From NCBI GenBank assembly GCA_000513555.1, contig ALYD01000002.1:62001-126000 (forward strand): a stretch of 64,000 nt of DNA, in the 5' to 3' direction. Position 1 is the stretch's first letter, and every line of letters starts with the position of its first letter. Under the pieces are notes generated by a model. The model was not told the origin of the DNA and searched no databases. It saw nothing but the letters and a program-made list of their open reading frames with translations. The translations under genes and the position numbers were made by a program. This DNA is from Lachnospiraceae bacterium JC7 (GTDB lineage Bacteria > Bacillota > Clostridia > Lachnospirales > Lachnospiraceae). Below are positions 26,097-33,982 of the stretch, piece by piece.

Positions 26097-28274
26097 TCAG
26101 CTCATACCGCGCTTATGCTGCTCTCTTTCTTCCGCCATACGTTCCATGCCCAGTTTATGCATCTTATCGAGGTCCCTCACCTCAGAAAATCTGACTGTTC
26201 CGAGTGACGGATAAAGAGTACAGTTATAGCCGTTCACATTATGGATCTCAGATACAAGCCGTCTTACCTTTGCTGCAAATGCTTCCACATCCCTCGGATT
26301 ACTGTACTGTGAGAAAGCCATAAAATCACAACCGGAATACCTTACCAGAGTTGCACTGGTGCCGAAACCGTTGGCCAGCTTCTTTCCGCAGGCATACAGG
26401 ATCTCATCACCGAAGGCATGGCCGTGAAGATTCTTAAGCTCCTCAAAATTATCCAGTGAGAAGAAGACCTCAACAAAATCAGTGCCTCTTCTCTCGTACT
26501 CATCCTTGTATGTGGCGGTAGCCGTTATCATACCGCGAACATTGAGAAGACCTGTAAGATTGTCCGTTTCCTGAAGATCCACCTTTCGCGCTCTGTCCTG
26601 CTCAGACTCTGTTATATCCTCAAAATATCCAACCAGTCCGATGATTCTCCCGTTATCATATACAGGCATCTTTGAGGCAAGAATATCTCTTATACTTCCA
26701 TGGGCTATACAGTGTCCCTGTACCCTTCTGGTCACCGCACCTTCTCTCAGGACTCTGTATTCATCCTTTCTGTACGGCTCTGACTCTATGTGCCAGCCCA
26801 TATCCTCATCCGTCTTTCCGACGAAATCGGCAGGTGTTCTGAATCCATAATAATCCATGAACTTCTGGTTCGCTCCCACAAAGCGTCTCTGCTTATCCTT
26901 CCAGAAGATACCGAGATGGGAGTTCCTGTTCAGGTTGTCCCACAAAAGATCCTTGGTAAGCTCCATGCCCAGATCGCCCCTTGCAGTATCGGTATAGTTC
27001 CGATAATACTCCGACCACGCATTGGCCTTTATGGAATCCGCATTTCTCACGAACACAAGGGCCTGCTGAGGTGCCGTCATAAGGGCAAGGTAGATCTTCC
27101 ATGTATAGTCACCATGAGGGGTCTTCGTTCTGATGTAGGCATTGATAAACCCACGTTCAGATCCGTTGATCTTCTGTTCAAGCGTATGCGCCTCAAAGAA
27201 CTTGAGATAATGCTTACAGTCTTCGGCAAAAACGAACCTGTCGGCATGTTCGCTGACGATTTCGCTGATGCTTCCCTTGATGGCCTCTCCGTTCTCTGAC
27301 ACACCGTAAAGTACCTCGAAAGTATCTTCCTCAAGGTCCAGAAGATAAACGCCGTTATATATGTTATAAAGCTGCTTCCACCTGATATTCAGTTGTTTTA
27401 TCTTTTCAACATCCGCAGCATCACGCTCGACCGTATAAGTCATTTTATCCGGCTCATAACCGCCGAAAACACCGCTCTCATTGGGGGTCTCTATAACAAC
27501 ACCCTTTTCATCCAGCTCTTCCATACACTGGCTGAGGGGCAGCGGTTTTCCGTAGATATCACCCTGGATCTTCTCGAAACCGATGGACTTCAGGAAATCC
27601 AGTTCCTTTTCGGTTTCGACACCCTCCGCCAGGGTCTGGATGCCTATGCCCTTCGCCATGGACACCACCGACTTGATGATGCTTACAGCCTTTTTGGTGA
27701 AATCCCGAATGAACTCCACATCGATCTTCATTCCATAGAAATCATAGTCTGCGAGGACATTCAAAGAAGAGTGGCTGCCAAAGTCATCCACCCACAGCTG
27801 GTATCCCGAATCACGGAATTTCTCAATGCCCTCCCGAAGCTTCTCAGAGTCTCTGGCAAATGCAGACTCCGTTACTTCCACATTAATAAATTCCTTGGAT
27901 ATCTCGTATTTGGTTATGATGGAATCTACGATGTCGAAAATATCGCAGAGCTCAAAATCCTTCTCCGATAAATTGATGGAAATAGGCACCACTGCCTGAT
28001 CGTTTTTCAGTCTGTCCCGAAGCAGTTTACATACTTCAAGCACCGCAAAACTGTCAAGTTCATGCACCATTCCATACTTTTCCAGAATATGAAGAAAATC
28101 ATCCGGAATAAGCAGCCCATATTTAGGATCCTCCCATCTTGCGAGAGCCTCCAGCCCGCAAAGTTTATCACTTCTCACGCGCATTATGGGCTGGTAAAAT
28201 ATCTTGATCCACGAATTACTTAAGGCTTTATCAAAATTGTCAACAATATACTCTTCAAACTCTAAACTGTTCAT
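26097..28274 (-). CDS. EAL-PAS-GGDEF signalling protein
   Basis: 725 residues, soluble. The EAL phosphodiesterase domain is N-terminal (about 10-265) and keeps the motifs expected for c-di-GMP hydrolysis: GLEALARW, SINLSEKDF, EVTES, DDFGSHSS, KID and AEGVET. A linker domain of unknown type and a PAS domain follow (about 440-560, GIFWKDKQRRFVGANQKFMDYYGF). The C-terminal GGDEF domain (about 580-720) is degenerate: the signature is SGCDF, so cyclase activity is unlikely and it may bind GTP or be structural. EAL first and GGDEF last is the reverse of the common order. Predicted role: PAS-regulated c-di-GMP turnover controlling motility or adhesion. Monocistronic. Confidence 0.88.
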   Translation of the reverse strand: MNSLEFEEYIVDNFDKALSNSWIKIFYQPIMRVRSDKLCGLEALARWEDPKYGLLIPDDFLHILEKYGMVHELDSFAVLEVCKLLRDRLKNDQAVVPISINLSEKDFELCDIFDIVDSIITKYEISKEFINVEVTESAFARDSEKLREGIEKFRDSGYQLWVDDFGSHSSLNVLADYDFYGMKIDVEFIRDFTKKAVSIIKSVVSMAKGIGIQTLAEGVETEKELDFLKSIGFEKIQGDIYGKPLPLSQCMEELDEKGVVIETPNESGVFGGYEPDKMTYTVERDAADVEKIKQLNIRWKQLYNIYNGVYLLDLEEDTFEVLYGVSENGEAIKGSISEIVSEHADRFVFAEDCKHYLKFFEAHTLEQKINGSERGFINAYIRTKTPHGDYTWKIYLALMTAPQQALVFVRNADSIKANAWSEYYRNYTDTARGDLGMELTKDLLWDNLNRNSHLGIFWKDKQRRFVGANQKFMDYYGFRTPADFVGKTDEDMGWHIESEPYRKDEYRVLREGAVTRRVQGHCIAHGSIRDILASKMPVYDNGRIIGLVGYFEDITESEQDRARKVDLQETDNLTGLLNVRGMITATATYKDEYERRGTDFVEVFFSLDNFEELKNLHGHAFGDEILYACGKKLANGFGTSATLVRYSGCDFMAFSQYSNPRDVEAFAAKVRRLVSEIHNVNGYNCTLYPSLGTVRFSEVRDLDKMHKLGMERMAEEREQHKRGMS

Positions 28275-28595
28275 ATTTCAACCTACATGTGTTCAGAAAA
28301 TCGGTCATACGATGTCAGTGAGTCATCTTTTTCTTCTTTAAATTATATACGTGTGTCTATGACAAAGTCAACGAACCCATAGAAATAGAAGTATCAAATC
28401 CTTAGTCATATTTAAATTAATTGTCGACACTTTTTCGCAAAAATTAACCTCCAAAAAAAGAAAGCCCGGGACGAAAAATTCGTCCGCGGACCTTCTCTAA
28501 AGATCACATATGTTGATTTCTATTCAGGCTGCGGCTCATCGCACGCCTGAGGTCATTTTGATCCAAACCATCCTGAATGCAGGCACCGGCACTTA
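28275..28595 (-). other. Intergenic: promoter of EAL gene and terminator of M14 gene
   Basis: Two features were found. TTGACT (28366-28371), an 18-bp spacer and TATAAT (28342-28347) form a good leftward promoter for the EAL-PAS-GGDEF gene. At about 28452-28500 a GGACGAA/TTCGTCC-based hairpin with longer imperfect arms is followed, leftward, by seven T; it should terminate the carboxypeptidase transcript. Confidence 0.7.
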
Positions 28596-29972
28596 TCACT
28601 TATTCAAAAGATCGATCATGAGATCCGGAAGTATACCGTCATTCTCCGCCCACATTCTCTCTATCTGCTCTTCCTCAACAGGTGAAGTACCGAGTCCGCA
28701 CTCGATGGTCACAGACGGGATATCCAGCTTCTGAACAGCCCAGTCCTTGAATCCGGCAGCATCCTTAGGTGCCCATGAATTGGAGATGCTGTAGTTTGTA
28801 TTGTTATGAACGATGGTCGCAAGATTGAATCCCTCGTTCTTATAGTTTCCGGTCTCACCGAAATACCAGTAGATAACTCTTCCCTGAGTGTGGTAACTGA
28901 TGGTTCTGTCAGGCATAAGGGCTCTGGTAAGGTCTGCCAATACCTTTGACTCCACCTCTGACTCCGCGGAAGAACCCTTGTAGTTCATTGAAGAAGGGTG
29001 ATCCACCTTTGAAGGTGTCTCCTCCCAGTTAGCATCGAAATTACGGTTCAGGTTTACACCGTTAATGTTATTCTTCCATGTGCGGACGTAATTGCTCATA
29101 TCACTCGCACCGTCCATGTTTGCAATGCTCATGACAGACATCTTCGCACCATCGGTCTGAAGCGCATCCACACCACCCTGCACAAGGGTGATACCGTCGG
29201 GATCCACCATCGGCACGAAATGAATACAGGTATTCTGAAGAAGATCGGCAATAGAACAGTTATTGTAAACGGCGCCCTTCTGCTGCATCTCAAGAAGAGA
29301 TGCGATCTCTCTCATTACCACCTGACAAACGATGTACTCTCTCGCATGTATACCGGAATGAACCAGGATCTTGTGCTTTGCGTTGGGATTGCCCACGATA
29401 ACGTGATAAAGGCTTCGGTTATCCGGTGTCGTTCCGAGGGAATCCATCTTCATTTCAGGATAATTTGCCTGAAGTACGCTTAAATCGGCAACCATGTTCT
29501 CATAAGTATATGCAGCCACGTTGTTGAAATGGTATCCTGCAGGAAGTGGCAATGTCTCTCCCTGCCCGTTCTCAAATACATAGCCTGTTGATGTAGTGGA
29601 AGTCACTGCTGCTGTCCCTCCTGCCATAGGTCCGAACTCAACTGTTGTGCTGCTGTTGACTGCTCCACCCACTGAAGGACCGTATTCTGCAGCGGCATTT
29701 CCGGAGCCGCCCGCGATCAATGAAGTAGTAACAACGCCCGTTCCCTCAGTCGTTCCTGAAACCTGTTCACTCTGGACCTCAACATCGACAGCAGGTACCA
29801 GCTGATCTGATGAATCCGCTCCTGACTGCGCTGAATCAGCGCCGGAAGACGCACCTGCAGGAGAAGCTGCCAGAACGACACTTACCGTATTTTCCTCGGC
29901 AAGTGCACTCATACATATATTTGTACTGATCACTGCTGCCGCAGCGATGGCAAAAATTCTTTTGTGTTTCAT
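28596..29972 (-). CDS. Secreted zinc carboxypeptidase, M14 family
   Basis: 458 residues from the ATG at 29972 (after AGAGGTG). N-terminal signal peptide (KHKRIFAIAAAAVISTNICMSALA), then a low-complexity Ser/Ala/Gly/Val-rich region to about residue 130 that probably spans the cell wall. The peptidase domain starts near 140. Zinc ligands: His209 and Glu212 in SGIHAREY, and the His of TISYHTQGRVIYW near 360. The catalytic Glu lies in VTIECGLGTSP near 430. It likely trims peptides or peptidoglycan stem peptides (gamma-D-glutamyl-diamino acid type) outside the cell. No partner gene is apparent. Confidence 0.9.
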   Translation of the reverse strand: MKHKRIFAIAAAAVISTNICMSALAEENTVSVVLAASPAGASSGADSAQSGADSSDQLVPAVDVEVQSEQVSGTTEGTGVVTTSLIAGGSGNAAAEYGPSVGGAVNSSTTVEFGPMAGGTAAVTSTTSTGYVFENGQGETLPLPAGYHFNNVAAYTYENMVADLSVLQANYPEMKMDSLGTTPDNRSLYHVIVGNPNAKHKILVHSGIHAREYIVCQVVMREIASLLEMQQKGAVYNNCSIADLLQNTCIHFVPMVDPDGITLVQGGVDALQTDGAKMSVMSIANMDGASDMSNYVRTWKNNINGVNLNRNFDANWEETPSKVDHPSSMNYKGSSAESEVESKVLADLTRALMPDRTISYHTQGRVIYWYFGETGNYKNEGFNLATIVHNNTNYSISNSWAPKDAAGFKDWAVQKLDIPSVTIECGLGTSPVEEEQIERMWAENDGILPDLMIDLLNK

Positions 29973-30162
29973 ATACACCTCTTTATCCTGATCCTCCCAC
30001 TTTTTCTGACACAAGCCGGAGATCTGACTTCTTAACACTTGTGCCATTATATCCAATGGTGCCGAAACTGTGAATGAACAATTTAATTACAATTCGCGAA
30101 GGATACTCTGAAGCACCCCGCCATAATTCACAAATGGCATTAAAAACAATGCCGACAGTATT

Positions 30163-30191
30163 TTGACCGCCTTATCACAATGTAGTAAAAT
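30163..30191 (+). promoter_or_regulatory. Promoter of DUF3810-like gene
   Basis: TTGACC (30163-30168), 17-bp spacer, TAAAAT (30186-30191), about 57 bp before the start codon. Confidence 0.65.
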
Positions 30192-30247
30192 GTCCGTGAT
30201 CATCATTACGGCTTTAGTATATCCTATTTCTTAACCTGGTTATTGAC

Positions 30248-31492
30248 ATGAATTTGACGGTTTTTATAAGAAAATATAAACTATATTCCGCTGCACTGAT
30301 TTTTGATCTCATGGCTGTGGCAGCAAGCATTCTCGCGGCAAGATCATCCTTTTTTGCCAATGTCTATTCCCACACCATCTATCGCTTCGGAAGTCTCGTA
30401 ATAAGCAGCATCACAGGACTCCTGCCCTTTTCACTGGTGGAATTACTGCTGTATGCATTACTTATCTTCATTCCGGCGGATCTTGTTTTTCAGATAGTTT
30501 CAGTATTGAGACGCGATCGGGTACTTGTCATCAGACTGACTGTATTTCTCGGTCACCTGTTTCTGATACTGTCACTGCTTTTCACTCTCTATGTGTTTAA
30601 CTGCGGCATCAACTACCGTAGAGCGAGTTTCTCTACCGAAGCCGGCTTAAGTTCCGTTTCACCGGAGCTTAACGAGGAAACACTTACGAAGCTTTGCGAA
30701 TATCTGGTGGAAAATATCAATGAATCAGAATCCGCATTACATTCCGGTAATGACTCAGCTTCCCTTTTCACGGCCAATGTCTCCGACGAGACTCCTTCGG
30801 AAACCAGCTCTTTTGATACAGCTGTTTCACCTGTCAGACTGTACAATGGGGCTATTCTCGGTGAAAACCGGTTCTCGGAAAAACCTTCACTGACCTATCT
30901 TTGGAACACCGGCAAGGCAGGTCAGGCCGCAATGGAAAAGATCGGCACAAGATTCTCCCGGCTTTCGGGACATTATCCCCTTCCCAAGCCCCTCATAAAT
31001 TCATGGATACTGAGCATACAGCAGGTCACAGGTGTCTACTCACCCTTCACCATAGAGGCGAACTACAACAGGGATATTCCATACTATGACATCCCTTTCA
31101 CCGTATGCCATGAGCTGTCACATCTTCGCGGCTACATGCAAGAGGAAGAGGCCAATTTCATTGCCATACTTGCCACCATTGGCTCAGACGATGCTTATTT
31201 CAATTATTCGGGTTACGTTTCCGCATGGGTATATGCGGGCAATGCTCTCGCAAAGGCAGATCCCGAAAAATTCATAGAGCTCTACAGCAGGTTAAACAGC
31301 TACACCCGTCAGGACATGCAGTACAACAACGAATTCTGGGACCGGTACGAAACGGAAATAGCCGAGACCCAGGAAAAACTGAACGACGCATATCTCAAGT
31401 ATAACGGGCAGTCAACCGGAGTCCTGAGCTACGGACATGTGGTTGACCTGATGGTGGTCTACTTTAACGAAAACGGAACACTGGGCTACTGA
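30248..31492 (+). CDS. DUF3810-type membrane protein with HExxH motif
   Basis: 414 residues. Three hydrophobic segments in the first ~120 residues (15-40, 55-80 and 95-120), then a long extracytoplasmic or cytoplasmic domain. The domain carries VCHELSHLRGYMQEEEANF near residue 290, a zinc metalloprotease HExxH motif with a downstream Glu, and is best assigned to the DUF3810 family. The substrate is unknown. No clear Shine-Dalgarno precedes the ATG. Ser/Thr-rich residues 160-205 (SALHSGNDSASLF onward) look like an unstructured insert. Monocistronic. Confidence 0.8.
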   Translation: MNLTVFIRKYKLYSAALIFDLMAVAASILAARSSFFANVYSHTIYRFGSLVISSITGLLPFSLVELLLYALLIFIPADLVFQIVSVLRRDRVLVIRLTVFLGHLFLILSLLFTLYVFNCGINYRRASFSTEAGLSSVSPELNEETLTKLCEYLVENINESESALHSGNDSASLFTANVSDETPSETSSFDTAVSPVRLYNGAILGENRFSEKPSLTYLWNTGKAGQAAMEKIGTRFSRLSGHYPLPKPLINSWILSIQQVTGVYSPFTIEANYNRDIPYYDIPFTVCHELSHLRGYMQEEEANFIAILATIGSDDAYFNYSGYVSAWVYAGNALAKADPEKFIELYSRLNSYTRQDMQYNNEFWDRYETEIAETQEKLNDAYLKYNGQSTGVLSYGHVVDLMVVYFNENGTLGY

Positions 31493-31575
31493 GGATGTAA
31501 TCCACCAATCTGCATCCTCATTGCCCGGGCCGCTATATGCTATTTCTCATACATACCAGTAATTTTATCTCGGTA

Positions 31576-32583
31576 TCATCTCTCTTCCAGAAAATGAAGG
31601 AATTTAACCGAAAGCTCCTTCCTCTCCGAAACGACCGGAACTCCGAAAACCGGAACTGTCCTGCTGAAAAATCCGCCATCTGCTATCTTTGGCGCATCTG
31701 TAACGATGATGCCGACAGGGATCGGGTCTTCCATCTTTTCAGGATCCGGAACTGTAAAAGCTTCTCTTGCAACAACATCAGGCTCACCCATGAGCTCTGC
31801 CGCAAACTGCTCCATCTCTCCGAGAGTCTCTTCTGAAGGATCACTGCTCTCAGCTGTTATGTCGCTTCTATTTTCCCCGGCGGCATCATTTACAGCTTCC
31901 GGATCTCCTGTCTCACGACTCTTATCTCCGTTTTTTATGGCTCCGGCATCGGCTCCGGTTTTCGGCTCCGAAACTTCAGCTCCGCTTTCTGCCGCCATAA
32001 CACTTTCTGCCTGATCCGCGTCAAGATTTTTCAGCTTCTCCTGAATCGCTCCGTCGATGTAGTAAATGCGGTTCCCGGATCTGTATTTCTCAAACTCATC
32101 GTCGTTCAGAACTTCTCTTAGGTCAGTGAATGCTCCATTCAGCCCATAATATGTGAAAGCACCCGGATCTATGACCATGGCATCCAGATCATGAGATGCA
32201 AAAAGAGCCGTGATCTTTGCATTCTGAGCCATGGAGTACTGGCTGTTGACATTGGGATTGAAGGAAGCTGTGGTGTCGATGACTACCTTTTCGCTTCCAT
32301 CGTCCACTTCCGCAAATGCCGCGAACCGGGATTCAAGCTCTTCCTCACTCATGGATACCTCCGGGCCGGAAGCATTGAGCATCATGCAGTAAAACGCCAG
32401 AGGCTTGTTGTTTAGGAATGTGGTCACAACATAATAGATAAGTGAGACTGCCACCACAAATGCGATAATATAGAATTTATAGTAATCAAATATGTACTGA
32501 GCTTTCTGCCCGAAGCTCATCCTGCTGAGTTTTTCTTTCTCATTTCTGAGTTCATTTTTCAATTTTTCGCTCATATATGTCAT
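31576..32583 (-). CDS. Single-pass membrane protein, unknown function
   Basis: 335 residues; an ATG 9 bp further in (32574) is equally possible because GAGG is better spaced to it. The N-terminus is charged and helical (KLKNELRNEKEKLSRM), with one transmembrane helix at about 36-57 (FYIIAFVVAVSLIYYVVTTF), then an external domain of about 130 residues. That domain includes FASHDLDAMVIDPGAFTYYG and LREVLNDDEFEKY, which resemble a solute-binding-protein-like alpha/beta fold. A Glu/Ala/Asp-rich stretch covers about 195-260. No known function assigned. It converges with the DUF3810 gene. Confidence 0.7.
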   Translation of the reverse strand: MTYMSEKLKNELRNEKEKLSRMSFGQKAQYIFDYYKFYIIAFVVAVSLIYYVVTTFLNNKPLAFYCMMLNASGPEVSMSEEELESRFAAFAEVDDGSEKVVIDTTASFNPNVNSQYSMAQNAKITALFASHDLDAMVIDPGAFTYYGLNGAFTDLREVLNDDEFEKYRSGNRIYYIDGAIQEKLKNLDADQAESVMAAESGAEVSEPKTGADAGAIKNGDKSRETGDPEAVNDAAGENRSDITAESSDPSEETLGEMEQFAAELMGEPDVVAREAFTVPDPEKMEDPIPVGIIVTDAPKIADGGFFSRTVPVFGVPVVSERKELSVKFLHFLEER

Positions 32584-32892
32584 GCCTCAATTTTCACGAA
32601 GATTATCTGTCTGATATTCTCTGTTTTATATCTATCAAAAATCACTCTGTATCCAATGGATCTTAACCCGAAAAAATTTTATCCTGTTAAAATCACTCAC
32701 TTGTTACTTTTGTTTAATAATCAGGTGATATCTTATCAGAAAGCTATCAAAATATCCACTTTACGGACTGAAGGTTTTGATATACATTCTACTTGAGAAG
32801 GATCGATGTGACTGCTCCTATGATATCCGATTTGTTCCGGGTTTATGGAACTGCCTATCTGATTTTTCTTGTACAATACAATTTATTTTTAA
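32584..32892. other. Intergenic upstream of the THF riboswitch
   Basis: AT-rich and without a plausible gene. It must carry the promoters of the leftward membrane-protein gene and of folT, but no element fits consensus well; TACAAT near 32872 is the best -10 candidate for folT. A small GTTCC/GGAAC inverted repeat lies at 32834-32851. Confidence 0.5.
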
Positions 32893-32991
32893 GCAGAGTA
32901 GACGCTCGAGCGTATAGTGCCTTCCGAACGGGGAGTTTGTCGGAGGGACGAAACCTTTTTCAGGTGCGGTTCGGTCGTCGCATCCCGCTGC
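32893..32991 (+). ncRNA. Tetrahydrofolate (THF) riboswitch
   Basis: Sequence elements match the THF-I aptamer: 5' segment GCAGAGTAGACG, then GCGTATAGTGCC, a variable hairpin (CTTCCG to CGGAGG), and the 3' segment GGTGCGGTTCGGTCGTC ending in GCATCCCGCTGC. The ends GCAG (32893-32896) and CTGC (32988-32991) form the closing stem. It lies upstream of a folate-type ECF transporter gene, the usual target. Binding of reduced folate should lower expression of folT. Confidence 0.9.
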
Positions 32992-33009
32992 AGTGAAGGA
33001 CGAGCTATA

Positions 33010-33131
33010 GGTTTCTGAACGCAATCAAGGAAAATGCGTTCAGAAATCCTTTGCAGGATGGTTTTTTAGCTGAAGCCAAAAAACCACATGTACGGATGTT
33101 GAATTTCCGGTGAAATTCAACATCCTAAACC
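33010..33131. repeat. Four-hairpin intergenic repeat, family A copy 2
   Basis: Bounded by GGTTT (33010-33014) and AAACC (33127-33131). Hairpins: TTTCTGAACGCA/TGCGTTCAGAAA (33012-33046, 12 bp), ATCCT/AGGAT (33046-33059), GGTTTTTT/AAAAAACC (33060-33084), and GGATGTTGAATTTC/GAAATTCAACATCC (33094-33125, 14 bp). Compared with copy 1 at 16072-16196, differences in the arms are mostly matched on the other side (TCGA versus CTGA in hairpin 1; TCCGGC shortened symmetrically in hairpin 2; ATC versus GTT in hairpin 4). It separates the THF aptamer from the ribosome-binding-site hairpin of folT. Confidence 0.85.
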
Positions 33132-33163
33132 TTCTTTGTAGTCAGGGACTGCAAAGGAGGTTT
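33127..33163 (+). promoter_or_regulatory. Ribosome-binding-site sequestering hairpin of folT
   Basis: AAACCTTCTTTGTAGTC (33127-33143) pairs with GACTGCAAAGGAGGTTT (33147-33163) over 17 positions, allowing G-U pairs, and buries the AGGAGG Shine-Dalgarno 5 bp before the folT ATG. This is a translational off-state. The first five bases, AAACC, are also the right end of the repeat and can instead pair with GGTTT at 33010, so two exclusive folds are possible. Confidence 0.7.
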
Positions 33164-33167
33164 TATT

Positions 33168-33758
33168 ATGTCAAAGTTCTCAACGAGAATGATCGTAACC
33201 CTTTCAGTTCTTGTCGCTCTTCAGGTCGTACTGACAAGATTTTGTTCATTTAATGCGTGGAACGTCCGCATAGGTCTCGGTTTCACCGCCCTGGTCATCG
33301 CAGCCATCTTCTATGGCCCGGTGGCAGCCGCAATAGTCGGAGGGCTCGGTGATTTCATCGGTTCCATAGCATTTCCGACGGGCTCATATTTCCCGGGCTT
33401 TACATTGACACAGGTCCTCATGGGACTGGTCTTCGGCTTTGCCCTGTACAGGAAGTATTATGCTGCACCGTTGTTCTCATTCGGCAGCACTCAGAATCAG
33501 ACTGACGGCACCACTCTGACCGGAAACACCATGACTCAGATCATCCGAATAGTGATCGCGGTTCTCATCAATCAGTGTATCTTCAGTCTCCTGCTGAACA
33601 CTCTCTGGATCTCGGTTCTTTACGGATCAAGCTTTACAGGTCTTCTCTCCACCAGAGCCCTGCAGGCAGCTGTCACAGCACCGATACAGATCATCATCAT
33701 TTCCGTACTTCAGGGCATATTTAAGAGAGCCGACATCAGAAGTCTGTTGGCAGTATAA
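33168..33758 (+). CDS. folT: ECF transporter substrate-binding subunit for folate
   Basis: 196 residues with six hydrophobic segments, the usual size and pattern of ECF S-components of the folate family. Typical blocks: NVRIGLGFTALVIAAIFYGPVAAAIVGGLGDFIGSIAFPTG near residues 28-70 and PGFTLTQVLMGLVFGFALY near 75-93. It captures folates in the membrane and needs the shared EcfA/A'/T module encoded elsewhere. Assignment as folate-specific is strengthened by the THF riboswitch upstream and folC downstream. Confidence 0.93.
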   Translation: MSKFSTRMIVTLSVLVALQVVLTRFCSFNAWNVRIGLGFTALVIAAIFYGPVAAAIVGGLGDFIGSIAFPTGSYFPGFTLTQVLMGLVFGFALYRKYYAAPLFSFGSTQNQTDGTTLTGNTMTQIIRIVIAVLINQCIFSLLLNTLWISVLYGSSFTGLLSTRALQAAVTAPIQIIIISVLQGIFKRADIRSLLAV

Positions 33759-33895
33759 ATGTTTGACCGGTTCATCATCGTCAGGTCAGAAAAATCAGCC
33801 TGTACGATCCTGCGTTACCTGTCAAATGTTGTATGGCAGGTTCACAATTCTCCTGGGACGGGCATCTCGTACGATTGACAGGCTTATGACAAATC
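33759..33895 (+). other. Structured folT-folC spacer
   Basis: No convincing gene. Several inverted repeats overlap: CAGG/CCTG at 33782-33802; CCTGTCAA/TTGACAGG (8-bp perfect arms about 50 nt apart, ending near 33885); and a repeated TACGAT. The terminator at 33896-33940 follows. It may be part of the folT 3' end, or a small RNA. Confidence 0.4.
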
Positions 33896-33940
33896 AAAAA
33901 CTGACTTCCGCGGGGCGAAAGCTCAGGAAGTCAGTTTTTT
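33896..33940 (+). terminator. Terminator after folT
   Basis: AAACTGACTTCC and GGAAGTCAGTTT form a 12-bp stem with a 16-nt loop that can itself pair partly, followed by six T. It separates folT from folC. Confidence 0.85.
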
Positions 33941-33982
33941 CACGGTAATACCAAATTTATTTCTATCACGAAAGGCAGCAAA

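Noticed and set aside
33763-33850. Weak resemblance of the folT-folC spacer to the SRP RNA core (GTCAGGTC...CAGCC)
   Set aside because: The conserved GGAA loop and the asymmetric AGCA side are missing, and no long flanking helix forms.
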